Shown here: positions 26,471-36,213 of the stretch, piece by piece
Layout of the letters: each line of letters starts with the position of its first letter
Position numbering within the stretch: the first letter of the stretch is position 1
Assembly (NCBI GenBank): GCA_042095835.1
Contig: JBELML010000005.1
Location: 33,670 to 97,669, forward strand
DNA length: 64,000 nt
Origin: DATFKA01 sp042095835
GTDB taxonomy: Bacteria > Bacteroidota > Bacteroidia > Chitinophagales > Saprospiraceae
Direction: 5' to 3'
Made by a program: the position numbers and the translations under genes
The notes under the pieces: generated by a model
What the model was told of the DNA's origin: nothing
The model's database searches: none
Seen by the model: the letters and a program-made list of their open reading frames with translations, nothing else

Positions 26471-29044
26471 TTATGGTTTTAATATTTTCTTACTGGTGAC
26501 TCCTTTTTTGGTTCGTATTTGTAATAAATAAATGCCAGCGGGAAGGCTGGAAAAATCAATTTGATTCTGTCCAAATTGTAATTGACCATTCTGTAGGGCC
26601 TGCCCATTTGCATTTGTAAGCAGGTATTGTCCTTCGGATTCTCCTAAATTGATGGCCAATTGATCCTGTACTGGGTTAGGGAATAAATCGACCTCCATAG
26701 AGGCTTGTTTGGCCTCTTTTGTGGAGGTCAATAAAGTACCTGTAATATGTAAATCCCAAATGCCCCGCCCATAAGTACCAAATCTGACCATATCATTTTG
26801 GGGGACATATTCAACCGACCAATAGGTTTGGACAGGATTGCAGCCATTGTGTAATGGATACCACTTCTGCTCCCGCATGACAAAGACATAGGGGCCCGCT
26901 TCAGTCGCCGCGAATAATAATGTTTCTTCCTCATTAAAGGCCAAATCATAGACCAAAGTTGAAGGCAGCCCTTCGTTCAGGTCGATAAAGTTTTGTCCAC
27001 CATCTTCCGAGAAAAAAACAGCTGGGTTGGAATATCCACTTCCTCCTAAATAAACATGCTGTGGATTGTATTTCGAAACTTCGATTGTTTGCCCATAAAG
27101 ATAATTGCCTCTTGGAAGGAAATTAAGGGTCTGAGACCAGCTTTTACCAGCATCATGAGAGTAGAAAAAACGGCCATTGGTGGTAGCCAGGTACCAGTAA
27201 TTGGGATCATTGGGTGGTAGAGCTATCGCGCTAATCGTACCATCAATAGCCTCGAATAGGAAATCTGGATTTTGTTGGGTAGCTTCAATCTCGCCAGCAC
27301 CATCATACTCCATACGTATGAGATAGGAGCCACCTCCGCCCGTTACATTCCCTCCAGCCATATATACGGCATTATCTTCAGGGTAAGGACTGGCCTGAAT
27401 AGGGGCCAACCATACCGTCTCGTCCTGGGATTCTAGATCATAGGTGGCTACGACTTGCCCGAAATTGGTGTCATCGACATAATAGACGCCTCCTCCTGGA
27501 TAAGACGCCCACAAATGCGCTCCTTGATTAGTGAATTGTAGATGTCCATAGTCTCCTGAAATAGTTTGCTGGAAATTTTGGAAATCATTGCCTCTAAAAG
27601 GAGTATTGCTTTTTTGTAATCCTTGGTCTTGCGATCCAGTATAGACGATTTCTGGGTTGATTGGATGGGTTCGTACACTGTAGTATTGACTTACGAGTAA
27701 ATCACTTCTACCGATATTCTCAAAGGTTTGCAATCCATCATAGCTGATACTGATTCCACCATGATTACTCACTAAATAAAAGGGTAGGTCTTCGGCTGTA
27801 GAGAAGGCTTGAATATCCATAATGTCGGCGTGCAGCGCGCCATTAATGTCCTGGTAATAGTCCCACCAATCATTGATCTTTTCCCAGGATTCTCCTCTAT
27901 CTATACTTCGATAAGCTTCTACTTCGCCAAAAAACAGCTGGTTGGGGTAGAGCTCAGAATGATAAAAAGTAGATTCCCAGGGTGTCTGAGGCATTGTCCC
28001 AATTTCTTGCCAGGAGGTAAATTCGCTGTTGCTGAGATAAAGGTTTGGTGAAGCTCCTCCTTGTTCTTTTTTATAATAATAAAGTTGAGGCCCTTGATCT
28101 CCAAACATGATTTGCACATCTAGCGGATTAATTCCTGCTTTGAAGTTAGTAGTAGGGTTGATCAAATCAATGGTTCCTTCTTCAAAATTGATCGAATAGA
28201 CAAGCAATAAACTAGAGCTAGGGTCTTTTCGCAACAATAGGATTTGATCTGTATTGGGTACGGCTACTAAATCGAATTCATCTACATCAAAAGAGTTAAA
28301 GCTGTGGATTGGACGCAATGTTTGACCTCTATCTGTAGAAATAAGGACTTGTAGATTATCCCAATAACTCCCTTTTCCTAGGAAAGCTACATAATCCGAT
28401 CCACCCTCGCTGATCGTAGGATGGGCAAAGTAATGATCAGACCCGCGTTCGTAAAAACTGCTCTGGCTGGTTTGCCAATCCAATCCTCCGTTATCAGAGT
28501 AATGGAGCTTTTTCTCGGTAAAAGCAAGTAGCCTGAATTGCCTACCAAAACGAATGCGCTTTAAGAGACCACGGTCAAACCTTCGATCTTGATTGATGAC
28601 TTGCCAATCGTTTTGGGTTCTTGATCTTTTCCAGATGCTGCCACCTGCGGACAAAACCCAAATCTCATCTCTTTCTTGAAAGTAGTCGATATCTAGAATA
28701 CTGCCTGCCAAATTCTTGCTGCCGACCTCTTGCCAGTAGGCCCGGATTAGGCCGTCGGCAAACTCATTTTCTTCTCCACAGGTCTGCCTAAGTTGACTAG
28801 AGCGAAGCATTGTACGCAAATGGTGTTGATTTTCAGCCTCTATACTTTTCCAGGAAACGTTGGGCGCAGATTTATGCATGGCTGCCATCCACTTTGCTCG
28901 ATTGATCTGATTTTCTTGATCTTCAGTTTGGCTTTTTCCGGTGGGTTGAGGGAAAGCTGTTAAGTCTTCAAAGTAGGGTGGACTTTGAAGACTTAAAAAG
29001 ATAACAGTTAAAAGTAGAAAACGATGTTGTTGTAGTGATCTCAT
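26471..29044 (-). CDS. Secreted VPS10/BNR beta-propeller protein with T9SS sorting domain
   Basis: An 857-residue exported protein. It has a signal peptide, then a long series of sialidase/sortilin-like blades with Asp-box-type turns (HYSDNGGLDWQ, LISTDRGQTL, RSIDRGESWEK, FYSHDAGKSWSQ, FFSEDGGQNF). These repeated S.D.G..W motifs are typical of VPS10 or photosystem assembly-like propellers. The C-terminal 80 residues (VDLFPNPVQDQLAINL ... LPAGIYLLQIRTKKG...KKILKP) are a T9SS type A sorting domain, so it is attached or released at the cell surface. No catalytic motif is seen; a binding or structural role is likely. Confidence 0.9.
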   Translation of the reverse strand: MRSLQQHRFLLLTVIFLSLQSPPYFEDLTAFPQPTGKSQTEDQENQINRAKWMAAMHKSAPNVSWKSIEAENQHHLRTMLRSSQLRQTCGEENEFADGLIRAYWQEVGSKNLAGSILDIDYFQERDEIWVLSAGGSIWKRSRTQNDWQVINQDRRFDRGLLKRIRFGRQFRLLAFTEKKLHYSDNGGLDWQTSQSSFYERGSDHYFAHPTISEGGSDYVAFLGKGSYWDNLQVLISTDRGQTLRPIHSFNSFDVDEFDLVAVPNTDQILLLRKDPSSSLLLVYSINFEEGTIDLINPTTNFKAGINPLDVQIMFGDQGPQLYYYKKEQGGASPNLYLSNSEFTSWQEIGTMPQTPWESTFYHSELYPNQLFFGEVEAYRSIDRGESWEKINDWWDYYQDINGALHADIMDIQAFSTAEDLPFYLVSNHGGISISYDGLQTFENIGRSDLLVSQYYSVRTHPINPEIVYTGSQDQGLQKSNTPFRGNDFQNFQQTISGDYGHLQFTNQGAHLWASYPGGGVYYVDDTNFGQVVATYDLESQDETVWLAPIQASPYPEDNAVYMAGGNVTGGGGSYLIRMEYDGAGEIEATQQNPDFLFEAIDGTISAIALPPNDPNYWYLATTNGRFFYSHDAGKSWSQTLNFLPRGNYLYGQTIEVSKYNPQHVYLGGSGYSNPAVFFSEDGGQNFIDLNEGLPSTLVYDLAFNEEETLLFAATEAGPYVFVMREQKWYPLHNGCNPVQTYWSVEYVPQNDMVRFGTYGRGIWDLHITGTLLTSTKEAKQASMEVDLFPNPVQDQLAINLGESEGQYLLTNANGQALQNGQLQFGQNQIDFSSLPAGIYLLQIRTKKGVTSKKILKP

Positions 29045-29105
29045 AGGCTAGTTGTTCTTCCTATTACGAGCTAAGCTACAACAAATTTGTTATTTCTGAA
29101 TTAGA

Positions 29106-29405
29106 TTAATTGGAATTACTGTTTTCTAAAAGGCGATATTCTCTTTTTAATTCCTGGTATTCCAAATTTAATTTTCTAATTGAGTCTCTTAGTGCTTGAT
29201 TCTCTTGTTGTAGGGCGTTTTTGCTCGTAGGTGTCGTTACGCTGATCTCGGTTTTTTCCTTATTGCTATCTCCTCCAAAGAGGCTATTAATGCCTTCTTC
29301 ACCTTGGTTAATATAGGTGGCTGTAAGAAAGGCTATAGGAATCAGGAAAAGCATTACGATGAAAAAACGAGCAAAACCAGTAAGTTTATATTTCTTTCTA
29401 GCCAT
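29106..29405 (-). CDS. Small membrane-anchored coiled-coil protein
   Basis: A 99-residue protein that I do not recognise. A basic N-terminus (MARKKYKLTGFARF) precedes one transmembrane helix (about 13-31), a polar linker, and a heptad coiled coil at 62-97 (LQQENQALRDSIRKLNLEYQELKREYRLLE). Topology is probably N-in, with the coil in the periplasm; it resembles the scale of septum or envelope scaffolds such as FtsB/FtsL but has no signature of them. Confidence 0.75.
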   Translation of the reverse strand: MARKKYKLTGFARFFIVMLFLIPIAFLTATYINQGEEGINSLFGGDSNKEKTEISVTTPTSKNALQQENQALRDSIRKLNLEYQELKREYRLLENSNSN

Positions 29406-29505
29406 TGATTTCTAATTTTTAAACAAGATACCGACTTCCAAGCTTTTTCGCCCAGAAAATCTACTTACTGCCTCTTTTTTGCGATTGGAGGAAGCAGAGA
29501 TCATT

Positions 29506-30429
29506 CTAGAATACTTTTTCGTAAAGCTCTAATCCTCTCTGAGTAGGGGATCGATCTTCAAGAATTTCAAAAACATTGGTTTTGATCGTATGGGCAATAT
29601 TACCAGTTGGTAGGTCATTACAATCTAAACCAAAAGGGTCTTCAATTTCTTGTCCCATTAATTCTACACCAATTAAAGCAAAGAAAAAGAGGGCCGTTAT
29701 CAATACCGACCAAAGGTGAAGCTCAGAAGTCAATACAATCGGGAGCATGATTCCATAAACGGTAATGAATATTTTTAGAAAAACCGCATAAGAAAAAGGG
29801 ATGGGCGTCTTCTTGATCCGCTCACAAGCACCTAATATATCCAGCAAGGATTGATGTTGGGCTTTGATATTGATATAATCGCCCTCGTTGATCTCTCCAT
29901 CTCTGTGAGCTTGCGCCAAGCGATCAAATAGCTGCATTGCAATATGATTGGGAATATGACCTTTGGCCTCGTAGATATTGATCTCTTCTTCTGTGAGATA
30001 GATCAGTTTGTCGATGTGTGTGCCTTCTCGAAGGTGCTCCACTAAGGCCAAACAAAAATTAGAAATGTGTTTGCCAAAGTATCGCCTGACCACCGCATTG
30101 TCTTTCGGAAACATGGTATGCACATAGATGGCAAAATTGCGGGTATTGTTGACCAGAGCGCCCCATTGTTTACGGGCTTCCCACCACCTGTCATAAGCTG
30201 AATTGGTACGGAATACCAAAAGGATACTCAAGATGACTCCTAATAAAGAGAATACCGAGGCATTTACAGGAATAAACCTTCCCCATTCAAAATAATCGAT
30301 AGAGACACTGACTATAGTAGCATAAATAGAAATGGCTACAACGGAGCGCATGATTCGAGTCATTGTCCAGCTTTTAGCAAGATGGCTGATGTCTCCAAAC
30401 CAGTTGTTATTTGTTTTGTAGTGGATCAT
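29506..30429 (-). CDS. Bestrophin-family anion channel
   Basis: A 307-residue membrane protein of the bestrophin/UPF0187 (YneE) family. The signature LLVFRTNSAYDRWWEARKQWGALVNNTRNFA at about 70-100 follows two hydrophobic helices; two more occur near 205-250, and the conserved end GQEIEDPFGLDCNDLP is present. Known bacterial members form pentameric channels for anions or, in some cases, sodium. It is monocistronic and divergent from the HisC-like gene. Confidence 0.93.
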   Translation of the reverse strand: MIHYKTNNNWFGDISHLAKSWTMTRIMRSVVAISIYATIVSVSIDYFEWGRFIPVNASVFSLLGVILSILLVFRTNSAYDRWWEARKQWGALVNNTRNFAIYVHTMFPKDNAVVRRYFGKHISNFCLALVEHLREGTHIDKLIYLTEEEINIYEAKGHIPNHIAMQLFDRLAQAHRDGEINEGDYINIKAQHQSLLDILGACERIKKTPIPFSYAVFLKIFITVYGIMLPIVLTSELHLWSVLITALFFFALIGVELMGQEIEDPFGLDCNDLPTGNIAHTIKTNVFEILEDRSPTQRGLELYEKVF

Positions 30430-30528
30430 TTGTTAGCATGTGTTTGCGGGCAAAATAAGGAATAGATGTTAAGAGAAAAGAATTAGGAAAAAAAATGTTG
30501 TTATTTTAGTCAGTAAAACCAAATTATT

Positions 30529-31650
30529 ATGCAACACAACCGTAGAACCTGGATCAGAAATATAGGACTTGCCTCGGCAGCTACCTTATTCGGAACTTAT
30601 AACAAAATAGAGGCCAAACCACTTCATTGGTATCCACCAAGACCTATTCTCGATGGGGAGCCGATTCGTTTGAGTGCGAACGAAAACCCCTTTGGTCCGT
30701 CCCCTTTAGTTCGAAAATCGATACAGGAAGCTTTTGATGTGGCTTGTCGATATCCGAGTGCTAGTAGAGATGGATTGCTGGAGGCGATTGCTCAAAAAGA
30801 GGGATTGACAAAAGATCATATTGTCATCACTGGAGGCTCTACCGAAGGCCTAAAAATGTGTGGCCTTGCTTATGGATTACATACCGGAGAAATTATTGCC
30901 GCAGATCCTACTTTTAAAGCCTTGACTTCCTATGCCGAGCATTTTGGAGCACATATTCATCGGGTACCTTTAGATGCCAATCTACAGCATGACCTCAATG
31001 CGATGGAAGGTCGAATCAACAATCGTACAAGCCTAATTTTTATTTGTAATCCAAACAATCCTACGGGGACTTTACTCCCTGCTGATGATTATCGTGCCTT
31101 TTGTGAGCAGGCTTCCAAAAAAGCAATTGTTTTTGCCGATGAAGCCTATGGCGAATTTATTGATGATCCCAATTATCCCTCGATGTTGGAATTGGTCAAA
31201 AAAGGAAAAAATGTAGTTGTATCCAGGACTTTTTCAAAGGTATATGGTCTTGCTGGAATGAGAATAGGCTACCTGATTGCTCGGCCAGACATAGCAAGTC
31301 GATTGATCAAACATCGAATGGCTTATACCAATGTACTTGCCCTACACGCTGCTAAAACAGCCTTGGCAGAGGAAGATTTTTACCAATATAGCATAACAAA
31401 GAATCAAGAAGCTAAGGGGATAATTTATCAAACCCTTGATGAATTGGGCCTAGATTATCAAAAATCACAAACCAATTTCGTGTTTTTTAAAACGGGGAAA
31501 TCTATTGAGCATTTTATTCCTATGATGTTAAAAGAGGGTGTTCGAGTGGGGCGGCCTTTTCCTCCCTTGGTAGATTGGTGTCGGATCAGTACAGGTACAA
31601 TTAAAGAAATGGAAATATTGAGTAGTGGTTTGAAAAAGGTTCTAGTATAA
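30529..31650 (+). CDS. Exported HisC-like pyridoxal-phosphate aminotransferase
   Basis: A 373-residue fold-type I aminotransferase, closest to histidinol-phosphate aminotransferase. Visible are LSANENPFGPSP (substrate entry), the CNPNNPTGT motif, DEAYGEF with the aspartate that binds the pyridine nitrogen, and SRTFSKVYGLAGMRIGY with the Schiff-base lysine. It begins with a twin-arginine-like signal, NRRTWIRNIGLASAATLFG (residues 4-22), that biosynthetic HisC lacks, so it probably acts in the periplasm. The Tat route fits export of a folded cofactor enzyme. The YbaY lipoprotein and deformylase genes follow within 29 nt. The true substrate is unknown. Confidence 0.88.
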   Translation: MQHNRRTWIRNIGLASAATLFGTYNKIEAKPLHWYPPRPILDGEPIRLSANENPFGPSPLVRKSIQEAFDVACRYPSASRDGLLEAIAQKEGLTKDHIVITGGSTEGLKMCGLAYGLHTGEIIAADPTFKALTSYAEHFGAHIHRVPLDANLQHDLNAMEGRINNRTSLIFICNPNNPTGTLLPADDYRAFCEQASKKAIVFADEAYGEFIDDPNYPSMLELVKKGKNVVVSRTFSKVYGLAGMRIGYLIARPDIASRLIKHRMAYTNVLALHAAKTALAEEDFYQYSITKNQEAKGIIYQTLDELGLDYQKSQTNFVFFKTGKSIEHFIPMMLKEGVRVGRPFPPLVDWCRISTGTIKEMEILSSGLKKVLV

Positions 31651-31679
31651 TTACTATTTTCGCAGCAAAATAGGAACTG

Positions 31680-32099
31680 ATGCAAAAGTATATTTTCATT
31701 TTCTTAGCGCTAATTTTATGTTCTACTTGCCAAAGTGAAAACCAGGGAGCGGAATCTCAATTTGATACTAAAATAGAAGGTGCGGTCAGCTATAGAGATA
31801 AATCAAGTATTCCACCCAGTTCGATTATAAAGGTTGAGCTTTTGGATATAACAGCTGGAAAGCAAACAGTCATTAATCAAGTGGAATATCGTGCGGGCGA
31901 GGCTTCTGTGCCTTTTGCTTTCTCCATTCCCTATGAAAAGGCATCGATCAAACCAGATGGGGTCTATGCCCTAAATGGGGAAATTACTTTTGCAGGCCGA
32001 AACCTGTATTACACCTTAGCACCGGTTGAAGTCATCAATAGCTCATTGAAAAACAATGTAGCCTTGATTTTAGTCAAAGGCCCAAAACCGACTGACTAA
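31680..32099 (+). CDS. YbaY/YscW-type lipoprotein
   Basis: A 139-residue lipoprotein. The signal ends at LILCSTC with the lipidated Cys at about 17. The mature part matches the YbaY domain: IEGAVSYRDKSSIPPSSIIKVELLDITAG ... PFAFSIPYEKASIKPDGVYALNGEITFAGRNLYYT, a beta-sandwich. Its role is unknown; family members sit in the outer membrane. Its stop overlaps the deformylase ATG by 1 nt (TAATG). Confidence 0.82.
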   Translation: MQKYIFIFLALILCSTCQSENQGAESQFDTKIEGAVSYRDKSSIPPSSIIKVELLDITAGKQTVINQVEYRAGEASVPFAFSIPYEKASIKPDGVYALNGEITFAGRNLYYTLAPVEVINSSLKNNVALILVKGPKPTD

Positions 32100-32578
32100 T
32101 GCCATTAAGTGAAATCCGAAAACTTGGGGACCCTATTTTGTATGAGGTTTGTAATCCTGTCCTTCGAGAAGAATTGGCAGCCTTGAAACCTGTGATTGAT
32201 CAAATGGCTAGTTTGGTTGTGGAGTTTAGGTCTACTTATGGGGCTGGGAGAGCTATAGCAGCACCACAAGTAGGCGTACTGAAAAGATTGATTGTGCTTA
32301 ATATAGAGGAACCCCTTGCGATCATTAATCCAGTCCTATACGACAAGAGTGATCGCATGATCGAGCTGTGGGATGACTGTATGAGTTTTCCAAATTTATT
32401 GGTGCGACTCCAACGGCATTATAGTTTAAAGATGGACTTTGTTGATGAAAAATGGCAAGCCCATACCTGGGACTTGGAGGGTGACCTATCTGAATTGATG
32501 CAGCATGAATATGACCACCTAGATGGTGTATTAGCGACCATGCGAGCTCTAGATGCTACGGCTTTTAAATGGCGTTGA
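32099..32578 (+). CDS. Peptide deformylase-family protein with altered motif 2
   Basis: A 159-residue metalloenzyme of the deformylase family, which removes the formyl group from new proteins. Motif 1 is AIAAPQVG and motif 3 is HEYDHLDG, with the two metal histidines and the catalytic glutamate. Motif 2, normally EGCLS, is DDCMS (WDDCMSFPNLLVRLQR): the metal cysteine is kept, but the E and G before it are changed. This marks it as a divergent paralogue rather than the main housekeeping Def. It is translationally coupled to the YbaY lipoprotein gene, an unusual neighbour for def (usually next to fmt). Confidence 0.88.
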   Translation: MPLSEIRKLGDPILYEVCNPVLREELAALKPVIDQMASLVVEFRSTYGAGRAIAAPQVGVLKRLIVLNIEEPLAIINPVLYDKSDRMIELWDDCMSFPNLLVRLQRHYSLKMDFVDEKWQAHTWDLEGDLSELMQHEYDHLDGVLATMRALDATAFKWR

Positions 32579-32764
32579 GGGGCTGCTGATTTGTCGGATA
32601 TTTGTCTAAAGGCATTTACTTCAAATTTACATTCTATTAAAGTAAAGGTTTCTTTAGTGTCATCTCACCAAAAGTTTTATCTTCACCCGAGTACATTTCA
32701 CTATTTGTTGGATCAGATATATAGACAACATTAAAGAAATATTTCGAAATTAAATTTATAGTAC

Positions 32765-35119
32765 ATGCGAAATTTTACACTATTCAGTAAAGTCCTAATG
32801 AGTAGTTTACTACTGCTAGGTTTAGCTGCAATTCCCCTTTCAACTTATGCCCAAGGTAGCCATACCTTGGTTGTAGAAACCGGTACCGCTACAGGAGAGT
32901 ACCAGGTATTGATTGGTACCTTTGGACCAACTTTTTGTGAGGTTGATACCGTAGGCGGAGATTTTGAATTAGTCATTAGCGGAGACACTACAGCACTTGC
33001 TTGTGATACCGTTACGAATGATTTAAGCGGCAAAATTGCCTTAATTGATCGAGGTAGTTGTGATTTTACCACTAAAGTATTTAATGCTCAAAGACAAGGA
33101 GCTATTGCTGTTGTGGTAATTGATGCTACTGTGCAAGATGCCTTAGTCTCCATGGGCGGAGGTGTCTTTACAGATTCTGTGGCTATTCCTTCCTTTTTTA
33201 TCGGTAAAAATGATGGAGATATTTTAAAGGCTAGCCTAATAGATGGTCTAAGCGGAAGTATTAACCGAACTGATATAGTTGATGATTACGATGGTGAAGT
33301 ACTTTACCAAGAATCATTCAACGGAGGACTTAACGGCTGGACTGTAAATGTCGATGTTTGTGGAGGTACTGGTAATACGGAAGGAGTTGAACTTTGGCGC
33401 TGGGTGCCAGAAGGATTTGCGCAAGGATCTTGTGGCGATGCGTTTATAGACTCACCTACCCGTTGTAATGGCGCGGTCGCTTTTGAATCTGACCTCCAAG
33501 ATAGTGGTGGTAGTGGTTGTGGAGGTGCTGCAGTAGGTACGGGCCCATGTCCTGCGCCACATTCAGGTACTTTAACTTCCCCAATGATTGATCTTGCTGG
33601 CGGTGCGGCTGGTTATAGTTTAAGGTTCCGTCAGTTGACGCGTCAATTCCAATCTCAATATTTTGTAGAATATTCATTTGATGGTGGGGCTACCTTTACT
33701 ACAGTACCTGTCAATACAGCAATAGCTACTGGTGATTTCAATTTTATTGAAGACGATGTAGTACTTGTACCATTAGTTGGATCTATTGATGCGAGTAGTG
33801 TGGTGGTGCGTTTCCGCCTCGATGCCTTCTATTATTTCTGGATTATTGATGATGTACAGATCGTACCACAAGCAGCCAATAATTTAAGAGTGAATGACTT
33901 TTTTGCCATTCCAAATAACTTACAGACACCAATCTCTCAGGTAGAACCTATTCCATTTTTAGCTGATATTGAAAATATTGGTGCAGCAGAACAAACCAAT
34001 ACTGTTTTGAATGTAACCATCGTTGACTCTACTTTAGCCAACGTTGTTTTCTCTGCTGATAATCCTTACTTTGGGGTGCCTGCTAACACCTTGATCGAAA
34101 ATGTTCCTTTTGACGATGCCTTTACACCTACGGAGGAAAACATCTATACTGGTTTCTATTCCATCTCTGCTGACTCTGCTGATGCAGACGACCGAGATAA
34201 TTTCCAAGGCTTTGTTTTTGGTGTTACAGAAAACTTATTCTCTAAAGAAGTAGGCGCTACTAGAACTATTTTACCTGCATCTGCGGAATGGGATGAGGGC
34301 GAACCTCATTCTTGGGCCTATGGTAATGCCTTCTATATGCCAAATGGTGATGGCTTCTTTGTAGAGAATGTAACTTTTGCACTCGGAAATGCCAGTGATG
34401 TTGCCGGAACAGGTGTTTTATTGACCCTTTATGAGTGGACAGAGGATACTAACAACGATGGAAATATGGATCCTGATGAGCGGGTAGCCGTGGACTTTGC
34501 CATTTATCCTATTTTGGGTACAGAAGGTGTAGGAGAGCCGATCACGGTACCTTTTCCAGGAGAAACCTCTAATCCGATTGCACTTAAAGACGAAACGACT
34601 TATGTCATGATGCTAGAGTATTTGGCAGCAGATGCTGGGGCACCAGATGTAGTATTTGTAGCTGCGGATGATCGCGATTATAACGCACAGATCTTTTTGT
34701 CAGAAAATATCTTAGGCAATCCACGTTATGGTTCTTTATTAGGAATCTCTGGAGACCTTTCTACAGAGCCTTATTCAAGTGTAGGTTTTGGTAGGGACTT
34801 TGTACCTGTGGTGAGAATGAGTATTGTTGGTGACCCAACAAGTATAAAAGATTTGGTAAATATTGAAAATGAGTTTGCAGTATTTCCTAATCCAACTACA
34901 GAATACATCAATCTACAATTAGGTTTGGCTGAGACAGCAGATGAAGCTATTGTCCGTATCATGGACGTTTCTGGTAAAACCATCCTTCAGAGAGATTACC
35001 AAAATGTACAAAGAGAGACAATGACTTATAATGTGAGTCAATTGCCTTCTGGTACCTATTTCTTCCAGGTAACTACTGCGGAAGGAACAGGAACGAAAAA
35101 ATTCAATGTGACGAAGTAA
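32765..35119 (+). CDS. Secreted PA-domain protein with T9SS sorting domain
   Basis: A 784-residue exported protein. After a signal peptide (1-29) a protease-associated (PA) domain is visible at about 75-160 (GKIALIDRGSCDFTTKVFNAQRQGAIAVVVID ... AIPSFFIGKNDGD). A carbohydrate-binding or MAM-like jelly roll follows (TSPMIDLAGGAAGYSLRFRQ ... FVEYSFDGGATFTTVP ... VVVRFRLDAFYYFWIIDDVQI). The C-terminus (FAVFPNPTTEYINLQL ... LPSGTYFFQVTT) is a T9SS type A sorting domain. No peptidase domain is attached, though PA domains usually accompany one. Cysteines in the jelly roll suggest disulfides. Confidence 0.9.
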   Translation: MRNFTLFSKVLMSSLLLLGLAAIPLSTYAQGSHTLVVETGTATGEYQVLIGTFGPTFCEVDTVGGDFELVISGDTTALACDTVTNDLSGKIALIDRGSCDFTTKVFNAQRQGAIAVVVIDATVQDALVSMGGGVFTDSVAIPSFFIGKNDGDILKASLIDGLSGSINRTDIVDDYDGEVLYQESFNGGLNGWTVNVDVCGGTGNTEGVELWRWVPEGFAQGSCGDAFIDSPTRCNGAVAFESDLQDSGGSGCGGAAVGTGPCPAPHSGTLTSPMIDLAGGAAGYSLRFRQLTRQFQSQYFVEYSFDGGATFTTVPVNTAIATGDFNFIEDDVVLVPLVGSIDASSVVVRFRLDAFYYFWIIDDVQIVPQAANNLRVNDFFAIPNNLQTPISQVEPIPFLADIENIGAAEQTNTVLNVTIVDSTLANVVFSADNPYFGVPANTLIENVPFDDAFTPTEENIYTGFYSISADSADADDRDNFQGFVFGVTENLFSKEVGATRTILPASAEWDEGEPHSWAYGNAFYMPNGDGFFVENVTFALGNASDVAGTGVLLTLYEWTEDTNNDGNMDPDERVAVDFAIYPILGTEGVGEPITVPFPGETSNPIALKDETTYVMMLEYLAADAGAPDVVFVAADDRDYNAQIFLSENILGNPRYGSLLGISGDLSTEPYSSVGFGRDFVPVVRMSIVGDPTSIKDLVNIENEFAVFPNPTTEYINLQLGLAETADEAIVRIMDVSGKTILQRDYQNVQRETMTYNVSQLPSGTYFFQVTTAEGTGTKKFNVTK

Positions 35120-35153
35120 GAAATAGAATAAATCAGTATTGATTTACTATATT

Positions 35154-35183
35154 GAAAGCCTTTCCTACCTAGGGAAGGCTTTC
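35154..35183 (+). terminator. Intrinsic terminator after the PA-domain gene
   Basis: GAAAGCCTTTCC (35154-35165) and GGGAAGGCTTTC (35172-35183) form a 12-bp stem with one T-G pair and a 6-nt loop, followed by TTCATTT. It sits 35 nt after the stop codon of the PA-domain gene. Confidence 0.8.
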
Positions 35184-35207
35184 TTCATTTAAACACACGT
35201 GACTGTT

Positions 35208-36200
35208 ATGCTCAATCGTCGTAAATTCCTTAGAAATAGTGTTCTTACTGGCGCCATTTCTCCTATCGCCTTAATGTCTTGCCAAGAAAATGAGGGTACA
35301 AGTATTCAAGAAGATAATCAAGATACCCAAAGTAAAACTACACCACTTGTTATTGCTACCTGGAACAATGTGGGAGCTTGTGAGACGGCCTATGCTGTTT
35401 TAAATAAAAAAGGCAGCGCCTTAGATGCAGTAGAGGCAGGTGCAAAAGTACCCGAAGCAGATCCAAAAGATCAATCTGTAGGATACGGCGGTCGGCCAGA
35501 TAGAGATGGTAAAGTGACCTTAGATGCCTGTATTATGGATAAAGAAGGGAATTGTGGATCGGTGGTGTTTTTAGAAGACTTTAAGCATCCTATTTCTGTT
35601 GCCCGTAAGGTGATGGAAGAAACGCCACATGTTATTTTAGCCGGTCAAGGTGCCAAGCAGTTTGCTCTAGCACAAGGTTTTCAAGAAGAAAATATTCTTA
35701 CGGATCAATCAAAAAAAGAATGGGAAACTTGGAAAAAAGATGCCGCCTACCAACCCGTAATCAATATTGAAAATCACGATACCATTGGTCTGGTAACTAT
35801 TGATGCTGAAGGAGATATCGCTGGTGCTTGCACCACCAGTGGAGCCGCTTATAAGATGCGCGGTAGAGTAGGGGATTCGCCCATTATCGGTGCAGGTATG
35901 TTTGTAGATAATGAAGTAGGCGGTGCTGCTGCAACGGGCCTCGGAGAAGCCGTTCTGAAAAGCTTAGGCTCTTTTTTGATTGTAGAGTTGATGCGGCAAG
36001 GAATGTCTCCCCAAGCTGCTTGTGAAGAGGCGGTGATGAGAATCGTCAGGAAGCAACCTGATCATGTCAATCTACAAGTAGGTTATCTGGCAGTAGATAA
36101 AAAGGGGAACTATGGAGGCTTCAGTATACAACCTGGTTTCGTATACTATATACAAGATGAAAATGGAGGTCAATTGATTAAGGCACCTTCTCATTTATAA
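35208..36200 (+). CDS. Exported N4-(beta-N-acetylglucosaminyl)-L-asparaginase-type Ntn hydrolase
   Basis: A 330-residue enzyme of the glycosylasparaginase/isoaspartyl peptidase family. The self-cleavage site that exposes the catalytic threonine is NHDTIGLVTID; SVGYGGRPDRDGKVTLDACIMD and the C-terminal-half GAGMFVDNEVGGAAATGLGE are also conserved. Such enzymes hydrolyse the GlcNAc-Asn bond of N-linked glycans. The start carries a Tat-type signal, NRRKFLRNSVLTGAISPIAL, followed by a lipobox-like MSC, so it is probably a Tat-exported lipoprotein. ATG 35208 is chosen over the GTG at 35199. The function suggests glycoprotein breakdown outside the cytoplasm. Confidence 0.92.
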   Translation: MLNRRKFLRNSVLTGAISPIALMSCQENEGTSIQEDNQDTQSKTTPLVIATWNNVGACETAYAVLNKKGSALDAVEAGAKVPEADPKDQSVGYGGRPDRDGKVTLDACIMDKEGNCGSVVFLEDFKHPISVARKVMEETPHVILAGQGAKQFALAQGFQEENILTDQSKKEWETWKKDAAYQPVINIENHDTIGLVTIDAEGDIAGACTTSGAAYKMRGRVGDSPIIGAGMFVDNEVGGAAATGLGEAVLKSLGSFLIVELMRQGMSPQAACEEAVMRIVRKQPDHVNLQVGYLAVDKKGNYGGFSIQPGFVYYIQDENGGQLIKAPSHL

Positions 36201-36213
36201 GAAACGCGAGATT

